From: an uncultured Ardenticatenia bacterium
GTDB taxonomy: Bacteria > Chloroflexota > Anaerolineae > 4572-78 > NAK82
NCBI GenBank assembly: GCA_937127125.1
Contig: CAKZLO010000062.1
Coordinates: forward strand, 1 to 64,000
Direction of reading: 5' to 3'
DNA length: 64,000 bases
Below the pieces are notes generated by a model that was not told the origin of the DNA, did not search any database, and saw only the letters and a program-made list of their open reading frames with translations. Positions 1 through 9,399 of the stretch are shown here, in pieces (the stretch's first letter is position 1; every line of letters begins with the position of its first letter). A program made the translations under genes and the position numbers.

Positions 1-841
1 CACGGCCACTTCAGCCAGCGGCACGTTGTGCGACTTGGCATACGCCACCAGCGTCTTGTTTTGCGAGAAATGGTTGACCCCGTTGAACAGTAATACAGCC
101 CCACAATGATGTTGAGCATCGTGTGCCGCGCGCACCGGAATGGTTGGTAATGAGCACCACTTCATGTACCGGATCGGGATTATGTACCACCAACACCCCA
201 TGAATCAACTGGGTTGGCAGGAGACGGATTTTGAACCATCCCCAAGCGACATCCACTGTCGCCCGTCATGGCCTCCTACACCTCCATCTCTATTAACCAC
301 CCGCTGTAGTCTCCCACCAGCGCTTGTGACCCACTCTTTGATACTCCCCACCTTCGTTAAGGCCGTGCACGCTTTCGCCGCCCCTCGGTAGGACGCCATC
401 CCCATCCCTAACCGAACCGTCCTCTTCACCGTCTCGGGTGTGTCCAGCGATGCTCTCCCAACTTCAGCCGCTGATCCAGAAAAAAAACCACGGTTACACC
501 CGGGGCAGTGGTAATACGCCCGTCGTAACGCACTCTTCCCCTCTTAAATACCCCCTCTCCCGCAGCGACCGACCTTTATAGACCAGCGCTTGCCCACATC
601 CCTCACTCACAACCCCAGCCACCTCGAACCCATCCCCATGCTGGCAGGCCAACCCGACTAACAAGCTGACCCGCAACACCTGCCACCGCAGAGTCACTTG
701 TTCTGCTATCTCGTCAAAATCGGCTTCAGGATGTGCCTCCTGCCACGTCTGTAGTTCGTCCATCATCTCATCCAGCGCGTCGTGCATCGCCTCGCGCACC
801 TCTTGCCTGCAATTCGCGTTGTGCATCGTCATAACCTCCAC
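1..841 (-). pseudogene. Degraded transposase, ISKra4-like
   Basis: The first about 95 residues, from an ATG near 826-841, have the charged N-terminus typical of ISKra4-type transposases (ALDEMMDELQTWQEAHPEA). The frame then breaks near residue 98. In the next frame the sequence continues with a zinc-ribbon-like ALRRAYYHCPGCNRGFF, reaches a stop, and then runs on in further frames towards base 1. At least two frameshifts or stops interrupt it, so it cannot make an intact protein. GGAGG lies 8 nt before the ATG at 826. No terminal inverted repeats could be recognised, and the other end lies outside the window. Family assignment is from memory of the motif and is moderately sure; that the gene is broken is clear from the reading frames. 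Confidence 0.6.
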
Positions 842-944
842 CGTTCAAATGCCTCCATTGTGGACGAGTCGAGTACTACCCAAAATCCCGAGCAGACCCC
901 AACGTCATGATCTTTGGATTTCACGAGGTTCTCTTCAGCCGTTA

Positions 945-3638
945 TCAGGAGGTGTTTTCCAAATCGACTGTTGCCACAGTTAAGAACGTGCCCTGAGGAT
1001 TGTTTGCGACGTCCAGCAAATCCATCCGTTGCTGTGTCTGAGGTTCGTAAAGTCCAACACGCAAAGGGTAGCTGCCGGCGGGCAGGTCGGCGGGTAGTTC
1101 GATTATGTGACGGTCTGCTACGATCTGGTCCGTGCGCCAAGTTTGGGTTGGACGTGTGCCACACGCTGGAAAGTCGTCAGCTTGGGCTAACGTACGGGCT
1201 GTGACTTCGTCGTCTAGGTGTACAAACACTTTGTAGGGTAGATTGACTACATCCATCGCTTGCCAGTAGAGTGTTAGGAGTAGTACGCCACCTGGCCTAG
1301 CCCATTGCGTATCCAAATCGTAGCCCAGCAATGCCACCTTGTCATGCACTCCCAAGACGCGCGCATCGCCATAGTAATCGGCGATGCGCTGGAGCGCTTC
1401 CGGCGCGGGACGGAAGACAGCTGGCGATGCCAGTGGGGTGGAAATCGTCAGCGCGGGTTCAGTATAGGGTAAGGTATGAAAATCGGCTGGTGTAACGAAG
1501 CTGGTGTAATTTTCTGGCTCCGACCATATGGCTGGTCGAGTCTGTTTTCTCAGTGGCGCGAATTCGTAGACATCTATCTGCAGTCGATCACGATTCCGGA
1601 TCTGCCCAATGTGTGCATAATAATCCAGCTTGAAAGACGGCTGTGCCACACCGTGCTCACGTTCCTTTTGTTCAAATTGAGTTGCAAAGTAATACCGCGG
1701 ATAGCACGGGTTGCGTGGCCAGCCAAGAGTGTACCAGAATAGGTTGGTGCCGTCGTCGTTGCTGTCCCAGTCGCCCTGCAGCGTCCCGTCCAGGAAACGT
1801 TGCTGGATCATCTGCCAACCTAAACGGTGGGGCATACCGTACGGCCGCCGTGATCCGAAGGGAAAGGCAGGATCTTCCCAGAATATTTCATTCTTGTGTG
1901 CTGGATAGGTGAAGACGTATTCCGCCTGTATATCGAGGAAAAGCAGGTACTGATACCAACCGAAGAGTGGCAAGAGGGCTAAAGTGAAAATCAGTAAGCA
2001 AGGTTTCAACCAGTTCAAGAAGCACTTCCCTACGCTTTGCAACCAGATAATCCCTCTCGTTGATCCACCTCCGCTTGCTACCGGCTGATTTGACGTGTCA
2101 ACACAAGGGTGCAATGTCAGGCGGACGCCTTCGAGGACTGCCAGCGCTGACAACACGAGCCATGGCGGATAGATAACCCTTAGGTGTGTGCGAGGTTGAC
2201 TCACCAAGAAAACATAACCAATATATGATACAGTGAACCATATGTATAGCGTACGTGTTTCTGCACCTGCCGTTGTGAAACCAATCAACGCCCCAAGTAT
2301 TGCAAAAGAGAATATCATTAATAAGAGATCGCTCCGCCCCCCTACTACCACACCTAGAGCCACGAGTGCTGCAGAAGCCAGCAATAGCCAATGTGCACGC
2401 TTACGCACTGCTTGGCGCACGCTATTCTGCAAATCTTGTAGCAGCTTTGAACCACCCAGTATAGTGACCAAACCTATGTAATAACCGGAGTTATATAGGA
2501 GGCTGAATCGATACAATGCGTCTAAATTGTTAACTGGCCAGATAGTTCCACCAATGCGCTGAGTCAGGTAAGGTATAGTGTCATTCTTACTGGGATGCAG
2601 CACTAATGGGAGGTAAAAAAAGGCAAGCACAGACAAGAAAATGATGCTCGCAAACCCCATATGCAGGAATTCAGCTTTTGGAAGCCTGAACCTCCACGAA
2701 AGGCGAGACCAAACGAGGTAAGCAATGGCAGGTAGCATCAACAGTGTTTCATAATGTGCCAACATGCCAGTACCCGCCAGCAACCCGGCCACAGTCACGT
2801 TGGCGGCCCGGCCACCTTTATAGAAGCGATATGCGGCCAAGATGGCTAACGTACCGGTGAGGAAAACAACCGCCTGATACTGCACCATGCGCCCAAAGGC
2901 GATGTATAGACCGTTGAGACTCAGAAACGCAGCCGCCAACAAGGCGACATTTCTCCCAAACATACGCCGTATCAACAAGTAGAAAGCGGCGATCCCTGCG
3001 ACGTGCGCCAACGTGGAAGGGAGGCGCACGGTGAAAGGGTCAAAGCGACTCACAAGCTGAGCCAAAACTGCAGGGACAATGATCTCAACTGGACCTTTAG
3101 TATGTTCGAAAATCGTCTCTGAGCGACCACCAATAAGGGCCACAGCGCGCAGCAGGCCATTCATCTCATCGCCCCAATAGTCGGCATAGCTCAAGTTGAA
3201 CACGACAAAGAACGCGGCCAGGATTATACAGGCACCAAAGAAACACAGGTCGCTTATGGCAATGCGAAATCCCTGTTCACACAAGGCTGCGGCGCGGCGC
3301 CATCTAACAGCTGTGAGTGCCAGCGAGATCCCCACTAGCGTTCCAACAATTGCTGCAGGAGGCAAACGTCCAAGTAGATAGAGCAATGCGATTGAGGCCA
3401 ATGTTGTCAACCCATAGCTCAGGCCGACAGCCAGCGCAACTCCTTCTAACAAACTGTCGACATCCAAACGAAGAATGGTTATGAGCAACCAGCCCGGCAC
3501 GAAGCAAGTCAGGAACATGGCGAGGACTAGGCGGATAGCGTAGGGCGTCGGACCTGCTAGTCCCAGAAGCAGAATGAGCAATGGGATCAATCGCATAACA
3601 AAGCGATAGGAGCTGAACTGTAAATGTGTCAATGACAT
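945..3638 (-). CDS. GT39/ArnT-type membrane glycosyltransferase with beta-sandwich tail
   Basis: This is an 897-aa polytopic membrane protein. Residues up to about 550 are strongly hydrophobic with many transmembrane helices. An acidic GDE motif lies in the first large outer loop (YADYWGDEMNG), where GT-C enzymes of the PMT/ArnT family carry their catalytic Asp-Glu. Such enzymes use polyprenyl-phosphate sugars to glycosylate lipids or proteins at the outer membrane face. The last about 130 residues form a soluble domain with the pattern LLGYDL...LTLYWQA...YKVFVHLDD, which also ends the two upstream glycosyltransferases. It is the last of three codirectional genes, 126 nt after its neighbour. 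The ATG at 3638 has only a weak ribosome-binding site; Met15 is an alternative start. Donor and acceptor cannot be inferred. Confidence 0.75.
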   Translation of the reverse strand: MSLTHLQFSSYRFVMRLIPLLILLLGLAGPTPYAIRLVLAMFLTCFVPGWLLITILRLDVDSLLEGVALAVGLSYGLTTLASIALLYLLGRLPPAAIVGTLVGISLALTAVRWRRAAALCEQGFRIAISDLCFFGACIILAAFFVVFNLSYADYWGDEMNGLLRAVALIGGRSETIFEHTKGPVEIIVPAVLAQLVSRFDPFTVRLPSTLAHVAGIAAFYLLIRRMFGRNVALLAAAFLSLNGLYIAFGRMVQYQAVVFLTGTLAILAAYRFYKGGRAANVTVAGLLAGTGMLAHYETLLMLPAIAYLVWSRLSWRFRLPKAEFLHMGFASIIFLSVLAFFYLPLVLHPSKNDTIPYLTQRIGGTIWPVNNLDALYRFSLLYNSGYYIGLVTILGGSKLLQDLQNSVRQAVRKRAHWLLLASAALVALGVVVGGRSDLLLMIFSFAILGALIGFTTAGAETRTLYIWFTVSYIGYVFLVSQPRTHLRVIYPPWLVLSALAVLEGVRLTLHPCVDTSNQPVASGGGSTRGIIWLQSVGKCFLNWLKPCLLIFTLALLPLFGWYQYLLFLDIQAEYVFTYPAHKNEIFWEDPAFPFGSRRPYGMPHRLGWQMIQQRFLDGTLQGDWDSNDDGTNLFWYTLGWPRNPCYPRYYFATQFEQKEREHGVAQPSFKLDYYAHIGQIRNRDRLQIDVYEFAPLRKQTRPAIWSEPENYTSFVTPADFHTLPYTEPALTISTPLASPAVFRPAPEALQRIADYYGDARVLGVHDKVALLGYDLDTQWARPGGVLLLTLYWQAMDVVNLPYKVFVHLDDEVTARTLAQADDFPACGTRPTQTWRTDQIVADRHIIELPADLPAGSYPLRVGLYEPQTQQRMDLLDVANNPQGTFLTVATVDLENTS

Positions 3639-3764
3639 TTCTTACTTGCGCGTTTCGACACCTAACAGTACCGAGATCTGCAACGTGTATGATAATGGCT
3701 CTACACGACTACCTTGGCAGAGTCTCATCCATACGAGAAAGGGGACGCCCATGGTTTTGCGAAC

Positions 3765-6700
3765 TTATCGAACCACATACAGGTCTGTACCCAGCTCGAT
3801 ATAGTCTCCGATTATCTGACCAGTTGAGTCAATCGCTTGCAGCCGCGTTCCATCCTTTGGGAGATACATTCCCACAATGATCCGATAATTCCCTGAAGGT
3901 ATTTCGGAAGGGAGCATAAGCCGATGCTGGTCAAGCACGTACTCACCAACCGCCCATGTAGTTGTGGCCAACTTGTCTTCGCCAGGTTGACCATCATGCT
4001 GGGCATATATACGGTTATCGTTGTCGAGCAGCTGCACAAAGACAACGTAATTGTGATCAATTGTCCCCATTGCTTGCCAGACCAGCGTCACGTCAAGAGG
4101 TTGACCAGGCACAAGACGACCATCCTTAGCTGCACCAGAGAGTTCATAACCTAGCAACCGTATCGCATTACCCAACTGTGCCTGCTGTACGTGAGCAGGT
4201 GGTCGAGCCAAGCTAAAATTGTGTTCGCGCCCTTCCACAGTTATATTGGCGATCACAATGCGACCGATCTCCCGGTCTCCAGTACCCAGCACTTGTATTC
4301 CCAACTCATAGTCACCTGATGGAAGGTTAGATGGTAGCGTCAATTTCCACGGATCGCGCACCACCTCACCTTTCTGCCAAAACAAGGTGGGATAGTGCCC
4401 ATTAACCGGCTTGTCCCTCCACTCGGCATATCGGCCGGGACCTGCTCCTCGCAGTGTTATCCGGAAGGTATAATCTTCCCCGATGTTCTGCAGTGCCCGC
4501 CAATACAGAGTGAGTGCTACTATCTCTGCCGGCCGACGAATCGCTGGGGAGTAATCATAGCCAATCAGTGCCAAGCGATTACCAACTGGCCTGGATACAC
4601 GATGTGCGATGGTAATTTCGCGATCATCGGGATAAGTACTAGGTCTTGAGACATGCAATGTGCTTTCTTCTGGAGGAGGGAACACCTCACCAACGACGGT
4701 GCCGTCGTCCTCGATGATACCCGCACGTAGGAGATATGCGCCCGGCGGAGTACCTGGTGGCACTGCTATTCCACACTCAACCTCGAAAATATCGTCATCG
4801 AGCCAACCCACTCTATGCTCGTAGAGAGGGTCCATTGTGCACAGACCTCGGCCCCACTCTTGACCGAGCTCGTCTACCAACCGTGCATAGAACTGATCAT
4901 CCGGTTGCAATCCATCATTCATCCAGTATAGCCGCACTTGGGCAATTTGCCCTCCTACTATTGTCCCAAGCGGCTGGAAACCGATCAGATTCGCTTTGCC
5001 TGTAAGACGGTTCGATTTACGAAACGGATCGATCGGATATTCGACACTTTCACCCTTGAAAACGTAGGCGTAATCAATACCTGCCAGCTGAACAACGTGT
5101 AGCAATGGCCTGCGAAGAACGTAGCGGATAATGCTCTCCTTTGGCTTTTGGCGCTGTAGTTGGTTGATGTAAAAGATCACATAGTCACTGCTAATAACGT
5201 TCTGTGGATGGACAACGTCCACCACGCGCGCAGTGCGACCATCTGGGTACAAGGTATCTGCAAATAGTACCTCAACGGTGGTACCATACCAAGTGGCCAC
5301 CTGTGGTGACCGCGTATCTCCCCTCCCCTGAATGAAACGGGCGGCCTGATCGAGTCCTTCACCACGTCCTACTAAGACAACTTCCTTTGCTTGTCGAGCT
5401 CCTCCCAGCATTGGATTATAGAACGTTGAATAGTAGGGCGCTGTTGACCAAGCGCAGACCACTTGGCCGCTTACCGGGAGAATCAATGTTATACTAGTTG
5501 CAATCAGGGAGACATTCACAGATTGCCTTTTGAATCGGCATCTGCGCAATACTTGGCTGAGTCTGTACCACCCCCAGCCAGCGAGCACGTCTATGGCTAT
5601 CGCAGCGGGCAACACATAACGTTCCTGTTTTTTCCCTATCAAGGACATGTAAATGACAAATGCCACGATATAGACGAGTAGCCAAGTTGGCCACGAAATC
5701 GTCTCTTGCGTCCGTCGGACGTCAGAGGTCAATATGCGCATCCAGTTGAAAATCAAATGGGATGTTGCTAACGCGAACCCCAACAATGAGAAGGGTGTCA
5801 TGACAAAGGACAAAGCAACAGGGTAGTACAATACACCTGGATCTAATACAGGACGTCCCAGGAAGAAGCTACCGCCTCCGTGTGCTCCTTTTTCTTTCTC
5901 GATGAAATCAATGATTATCCCCAGAGTCTCTTGAGGTGCCGCCCAAAGCGCGGGCCACACCAGCATAATAACCGCCAGAGCGACGATTGCCATCTGTAGC
6001 CAAGGTATGGCAACACGTCTTAAGAAACTTGCGGGGTGTAAGGCTTCCCGCCAACATAAGATCAACAGAGTTAGCCCGAAAAACGCGAGTAAGAAAAGAG
6101 ACGAGATCTTGCTCAAGATCGCCAGTGCCGCACTGGCTGCAGCAAGAACAAAGCTCCATCTACGTTGTTCCTTCAAATATAGTAGCCAAGACAATAATGC
6201 AAGTAGTGAGAAATTGGCAGTTGGCGAGTCGTGATGCAGCACCCGACTGTGAGCAAGGTAGAAAGGCTCCATTGCCATCAATACAGCACCCAAGAGTGCC
6301 GGCCAAAAGCCTATCAGGCGGCGCGTCAGACCGAATGCCAACACTACGGTCAACGCCGAAAACAGTGCCAGAGGCAAACGCAGGCATCCAATCGTTGCCA
6401 GCGTGCCAGTCGTGTTTGACATACGTGCTGCGAATTGCCACAGTGATTCAGTTGACGCTGACGCTGCATCTTGCAGAAAGCGAAACAACAGGCCGACAAC
6501 GCCGGACCACATTGTCGTGACACCTGGATGTCCGGTCTGCGCGGTCTGAGCAAAATCACCGCTCAGCAAGGCCAACATAAACCTTGCGGAACGTTCGTAC
6601 CAAAGGTTTTCGTCCACCATCAGAAAGTAATCAAGATTGGCTATTCGAGGGATAACAGCCAACACAAAAACGATCACCCACCAACACACGATGATCAGAG

Positions 6701-6833
6701 GTTTTTGGAAATTGACCAAGGTACTATAGCGAAGAGAGCTCTTATCGCTGACCACCTCGGGTGTCCGAAGCGACCGGGGTACTGAAAGGTTAAGGGTAGA
6801 TTTACTCGGCAAGAGTGGTGCTAGATACATCAC
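3765..6833 (-). CDS. GT39-type glycosyltransferase with three beta-sandwich repeats
   Basis: The protein is about 1022 aa, far longer than the usual 500-600 aa of this family. The N-terminal half has a VDE motif after the first membrane helix (LDYFLMVDENLWYERS), a TGHPGVTTMW motif shared with the upstream gene, and about ten further hydrophobic segments, as in GT-C dolichyl/undecaprenyl-phosphate-sugar transferases. The C-terminal half appears to hold three consecutive soluble repeats, starting near residues 620, 760 and 880. Each shows GYDY/GYEL, LTLYW or VTLVW, and a Y-x-F/V-x-x-L core. Translation is probably coupled to the upstream gene: the GTG at 6833 (or ATG at 6830) overlaps that gene's stop. 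Substrate unknown. Confidence 0.75.
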   Translation of the reverse strand: MMYLAPLLPSKSTLNLSVPRSLRTPEVVSDKSSLRYSTLVNFQKPLIIVCWWVIVFVLAVIPRIANLDYFLMVDENLWYERSARFMLALLSGDFAQTAQTGHPGVTTMWSGVVGLLFRFLQDAASASTESLWQFAARMSNTTGTLATIGCLRLPLALFSALTVVLAFGLTRRLIGFWPALLGAVLMAMEPFYLAHSRVLHHDSPTANFSLLALLSWLLYLKEQRRWSFVLAAASAALAILSKISSLFLLAFFGLTLLILCWREALHPASFLRRVAIPWLQMAIVALAVIMLVWPALWAAPQETLGIIIDFIEKEKGAHGGGSFFLGRPVLDPGVLYYPVALSFVMTPFSLLGFALATSHLIFNWMRILTSDVRRTQETISWPTWLLVYIVAFVIYMSLIGKKQERYVLPAAIAIDVLAGWGWYRLSQVLRRCRFKRQSVNVSLIATSITLILPVSGQVVCAWSTAPYYSTFYNPMLGGARQAKEVVLVGRGEGLDQAARFIQGRGDTRSPQVATWYGTTVEVLFADTLYPDGRTARVVDVVHPQNVISSDYVIFYINQLQRQKPKESIIRYVLRRPLLHVVQLAGIDYAYVFKGESVEYPIDPFRKSNRLTGKANLIGFQPLGTIVGGQIAQVRLYWMNDGLQPDDQFYARLVDELGQEWGRGLCTMDPLYEHRVGWLDDDIFEVECGIAVPPGTPPGAYLLRAGIIEDDGTVVGEVFPPPEESTLHVSRPSTYPDDREITIAHRVSRPVGNRLALIGYDYSPAIRRPAEIVALTLYWRALQNIGEDYTFRITLRGAGPGRYAEWRDKPVNGHYPTLFWQKGEVVRDPWKLTLPSNLPSGDYELGIQVLGTGDREIGRIVIANITVEGREHNFSLARPPAHVQQAQLGNAIRLLGYELSGAAKDGRLVPGQPLDVTLVWQAMGTIDHNYVVFVQLLDNDNRIYAQHDGQPGEDKLATTTWAVGEYVLDQHRLMLPSEIPSGNYRIIVGMYLPKDGTRLQAIDSTGQIIGDYIELGTDLYVVR

Positions 6834-9091
6834 TCAATCACGTACACTTGATCCTCATTCGTTGGCAGCTCAAAAATCAGCTCCCCCTCTGTCACCGCAG
6901 GCGCTCGCGTGTAAAAACCGATCTGCAATTGGTATTCGCCGAGTGTCACATCCGGCGGCATCCGCAGTTCTCCCTCTTCGACGATGATTTGGCCCTTTCG
7001 CCAACTTGTCGGATCGCCATTTTCGTCCAACAAGGGGTGGCTGAGAGCTTCGACCACGCGATTACCCTTCTCGTCCAGTAGCCTGAAGAAAAACTTTTCC
7101 TCAGGACGTTTGCCCAGATACTCCCAGTAGAGACGAAAACGCAGAGTTCCACCAGCATCTACGGTGGGATGATCCCCATCAGCAACCCCTAGCCAGTCCC
7201 AACCCAGCAATGCTGCGATGCCACGATAGTTGCGTCGATGTTCGTCCACGCGATCTTCCACGTAATGTTGCATTCCTGGTCCTGGGTAAATCAGCACGTA
7301 AGGGATGCCATGCAGTGAAATGCTCGCCTCGGGCTGATAACGTCGCTCAAAATAGCGAAAGAGTTCTTCATCCGGAAAACGTCGTTGCAGCTGATTAATA
7401 TAAAAGAGTACATAGTCCCCACTTAGCGCTTTGCCTTTCTCCTTCGAGTAGCTAATTGCTTCACCTTTAAAGAATGGAGCAAAGGTGGACTGGTACCACG
7501 CAGCCACCCGCAGGTGCTCTGCGTTCGGCTTCTGGTTGAGGTAGGCTGCCGCGAGATCAAGACCCTCGCCCCAGCCAATTGTCACCATATGCTGCGCTGC
7601 GCGGATACCACCCAACAACGGGTTGTAGTAGGTGAAGTAATAAGGATAGTTCGCAGCGACCAAGAAACCCTGTAAGCCCATGATCATCACTGACAATACA
7701 GGAAATACAGTGCGCATACCCCATGGATGCTGTGCCACTTTTCCTTCCAGCCACCACACCAGGCTGACTATGCCCGCGGCAGCGAACGTCGTGAGGATGG
7801 GGTAGATTGGCAGAAGATAACGGTCCTGCTTTTTCTCGCCAAAGGTCATAAATATTGTGTAAAGTATTGTGTAGATCAGTAGTAACCAAAGGACGGGTGC
7901 AACATTCGAATGCATCCCTGCCCTCGTCAGGCCAGCCCTGTGCGACACACTGGGCACACTTCCGCTGGCGAACGCATCATTCGCATCCAGCTCGCTCTCA
8001 ATGACAAATGTTCTACCTGTCAAGCACCTGATACCCATCCATACCAGCGCTAGCAGCCCTACCCAAGCCACCGGTGAGCTGCGTAGCAGCCATGTGAGAG
8101 GATAGAAAAACACCCCTGGGTCGTTCGAGACAATGCCTAAGAAGTAGTTGCCCTTCGCATGACCCTCGCTGGCATATTTCATCCCCACAGAGAGAATGGT
8201 ACGCACGGCATCCACTGGCAGTACCCACATCGCCGGCCAGCAGACAAAAAATGTGCCCATCGCAGCAGCTAACCACAGACCTCCCTCGCCTGCGATGATC
8301 AACAGGCTACGCCAGCTAAGCGACTTGCGGTGTGCATCTCGCTGCAACAGTGACCACATGACCGGAAAGAGGATGAAAGGTATTAGGAACAGGCTGGAAC
8401 TTTTGCTAAGGAATGCCAGTCCACTACATACCCCTGAGACAATCAACCAGCCGCGTGATCTATGCCGTACCCAGTACAATAAGGCGGTCAAGACAGCCAG
8501 GGTCATAAAAGTAGCTGCCAACGCATCGTGGTGGATGACGCGTGACAGAGCGGCATGAAACGGATCGAGTGCTAGCAACAGGCCAGCTAAGAAACCAACG
8601 CGACGATCGCCAAAGAGATATCCAGTCAGCCAAGCTATCGGTATTAGAGCCAAGCTGATCAAGATCGTCGAGGGTAAACGTGCAGGCGCGATCAATCGGG
8701 CATCTAGAGGATTGGTGCGCAAGTCCACAGTGTAGTTCAACAAGCTCTCAGGTGCACCGTCCGCCAGATAACGCACCATAATGCCCAGACTACCCATCCA
8801 CATGGTAGTCACACCGGGATGGCCGGTGCGCAGGGTGCATGCCATCCCCTGCGCTTGCTCGAGGCCGGTATGCAGGCTCTCAGACTCACAGATGAATCCG
8901 GGATCAAGCAACCCAGCGAGAAAATTGCGCGAGCGATCCACCCAGAGAAACTCATCAGGTGTAAGAAACGTGCCCAGGCCTGGTAGGCGCACGGCCAATG
9001 CCACGGCGACCAGTAAGAGCAATAACGACCAATGTCTCCACGTTCCCGCTAAGCGTAATGCCATAGCACGAGCTCGCGATACGATGATCAC
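6830..9091 (-). CDS. GT39-type glycosyltransferase, first gene of the trio
   Basis: This 753-aa membrane protein begins with a transmembrane helix and then FLTPDEFLWVDRSRN, the acidic PDE motif expected in the first outer loop of PMT/ArnT-type transferases. It shares TGHPGVTTMW with the next gene. About ten hydrophobic segments follow, then a single C-terminal soluble domain with FRLYWEYL and FFFRLLDEKG. ORF start is a GTG at 9091; the ATG at 9064 (Met10) is equally plausible because the hydrophobic segment starts just after it. It overlaps the next gene by about 4 nt. A candidate promoter lies at 9145-9173 and the LacI-UROD gene diverges from the same spacer, so shared control is possible. 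Confidence 0.75.
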   Translation of the reverse strand: MIIVSRARAMALRLAGTWRHWSLLLLLVAVALAVRLPGLGTFLTPDEFLWVDRSRNFLAGLLDPGFICESESLHTGLEQAQGMACTLRTGHPGVTTMWMGSLGIMVRYLADGAPESLLNYTVDLRTNPLDARLIAPARLPSTILISLALIPIAWLTGYLFGDRRVGFLAGLLLALDPFHAALSRVIHHDALAATFMTLAVLTALLYWVRHRSRGWLIVSGVCSGLAFLSKSSSLFLIPFILFPVMWSLLQRDAHRKSLSWRSLLIIAGEGGLWLAAAMGTFFVCWPAMWVLPVDAVRTILSVGMKYASEGHAKGNYFLGIVSNDPGVFFYPLTWLLRSSPVAWVGLLALVWMGIRCLTGRTFVIESELDANDAFASGSVPSVSHRAGLTRAGMHSNVAPVLWLLLIYTILYTIFMTFGEKKQDRYLLPIYPILTTFAAAGIVSLVWWLEGKVAQHPWGMRTVFPVLSVMIMGLQGFLVAANYPYYFTYYNPLLGGIRAAQHMVTIGWGEGLDLAAAYLNQKPNAEHLRVAAWYQSTFAPFFKGEAISYSKEKGKALSGDYVLFYINQLQRRFPDEELFRYFERRYQPEASISLHGIPYVLIYPGPGMQHYVEDRVDEHRRNYRGIAALLGWDWLGVADGDHPTVDAGGTLRFRLYWEYLGKRPEEKFFFRLLDEKGNRVVEALSHPLLDENGDPTSWRKGQIIVEEGELRMPPDVTLGEYQLQIGFYTRAPAVTEGELIFELPTNEDQVYVIE

Positions 9092-9144
9092 CCTTCGCGG
9101 AGCAAACTCAGCACGTGAACTTCAGGCTGTCGCTCCAAGCCCTG

Positions 9145-9173
9145 ATAATAAAACAAAGGCGCGCGTAGGGCAA
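9145..9173 (-). promoter_or_regulatory. Candidate promoter of the glycosyltransferase operon
   Basis: On the minus strand TTGCCC (9168-9173) is followed after 17 bp by TATTAT (9145-9150), about 55-80 nt before the two possible starts of the first glycosyltransferase. The -10 box is good and the -35 box is weak. Confidence 0.35.
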
Positions 9174-9244
9174 TCACTGGATGGGCCGAGGGCTAAAAGG
9201 GAAGAGGGACACCTGTCAATTGTGAGCTTTAGGCGATCGGGTTT

Positions 9245-9273
9245 TTGACATACAGCAGATCGTGTGTTATCAT
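9245..9273 (+). promoter_or_regulatory. Sigma70-type promoter of the LacI-UROD gene
   Basis: TTGACA (9245-9250), a 17-bp spacer and TATCAT (9268-9273) lie on the plus strand. The predicted transcription start, near 9280, falls inside the perfect inverted repeat at 9278-9307. The result is a leader of about 120 nt before the GTG at 9400. Confidence 0.7.
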
Positions 9274-9277
9274 CTAA

Positions 9278-9307
9278 ATGAAAACGATAGCATGATATCG
9301 TTTTCAT
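9278..9307. promoter_or_regulatory. Perfect 12-bp inverted repeat, probable LacI-family operator
   Basis: Arms ATGAAAACGATA and TATCGTTTTCAT are exact reverse complements around the 6-bp spacer GCATGA. The half sites contain TGAAAACG, which resembles half sites of LacI-family operators. The element covers the predicted start point of the LacI-UROD promoter, a classic autorepression position. It also lies in the shared spacer with the glycosyltransferase operon. Confidence 0.65.
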
Positions 9308-9399
9308 CCCCATTTATTTATGTGAGGGATATAGGTGTCTCCCATAAGCGCTCTTGACAATCCCTCCTTATAGTCAGGTACGACGGCAGAGGAGGAAGC

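Noticed and set aside
5987-6520. 177-aa plus-strand ORF opposite a glycosyltransferase gene
   Set aside because: Antisense frame with biased composition and no start signal.
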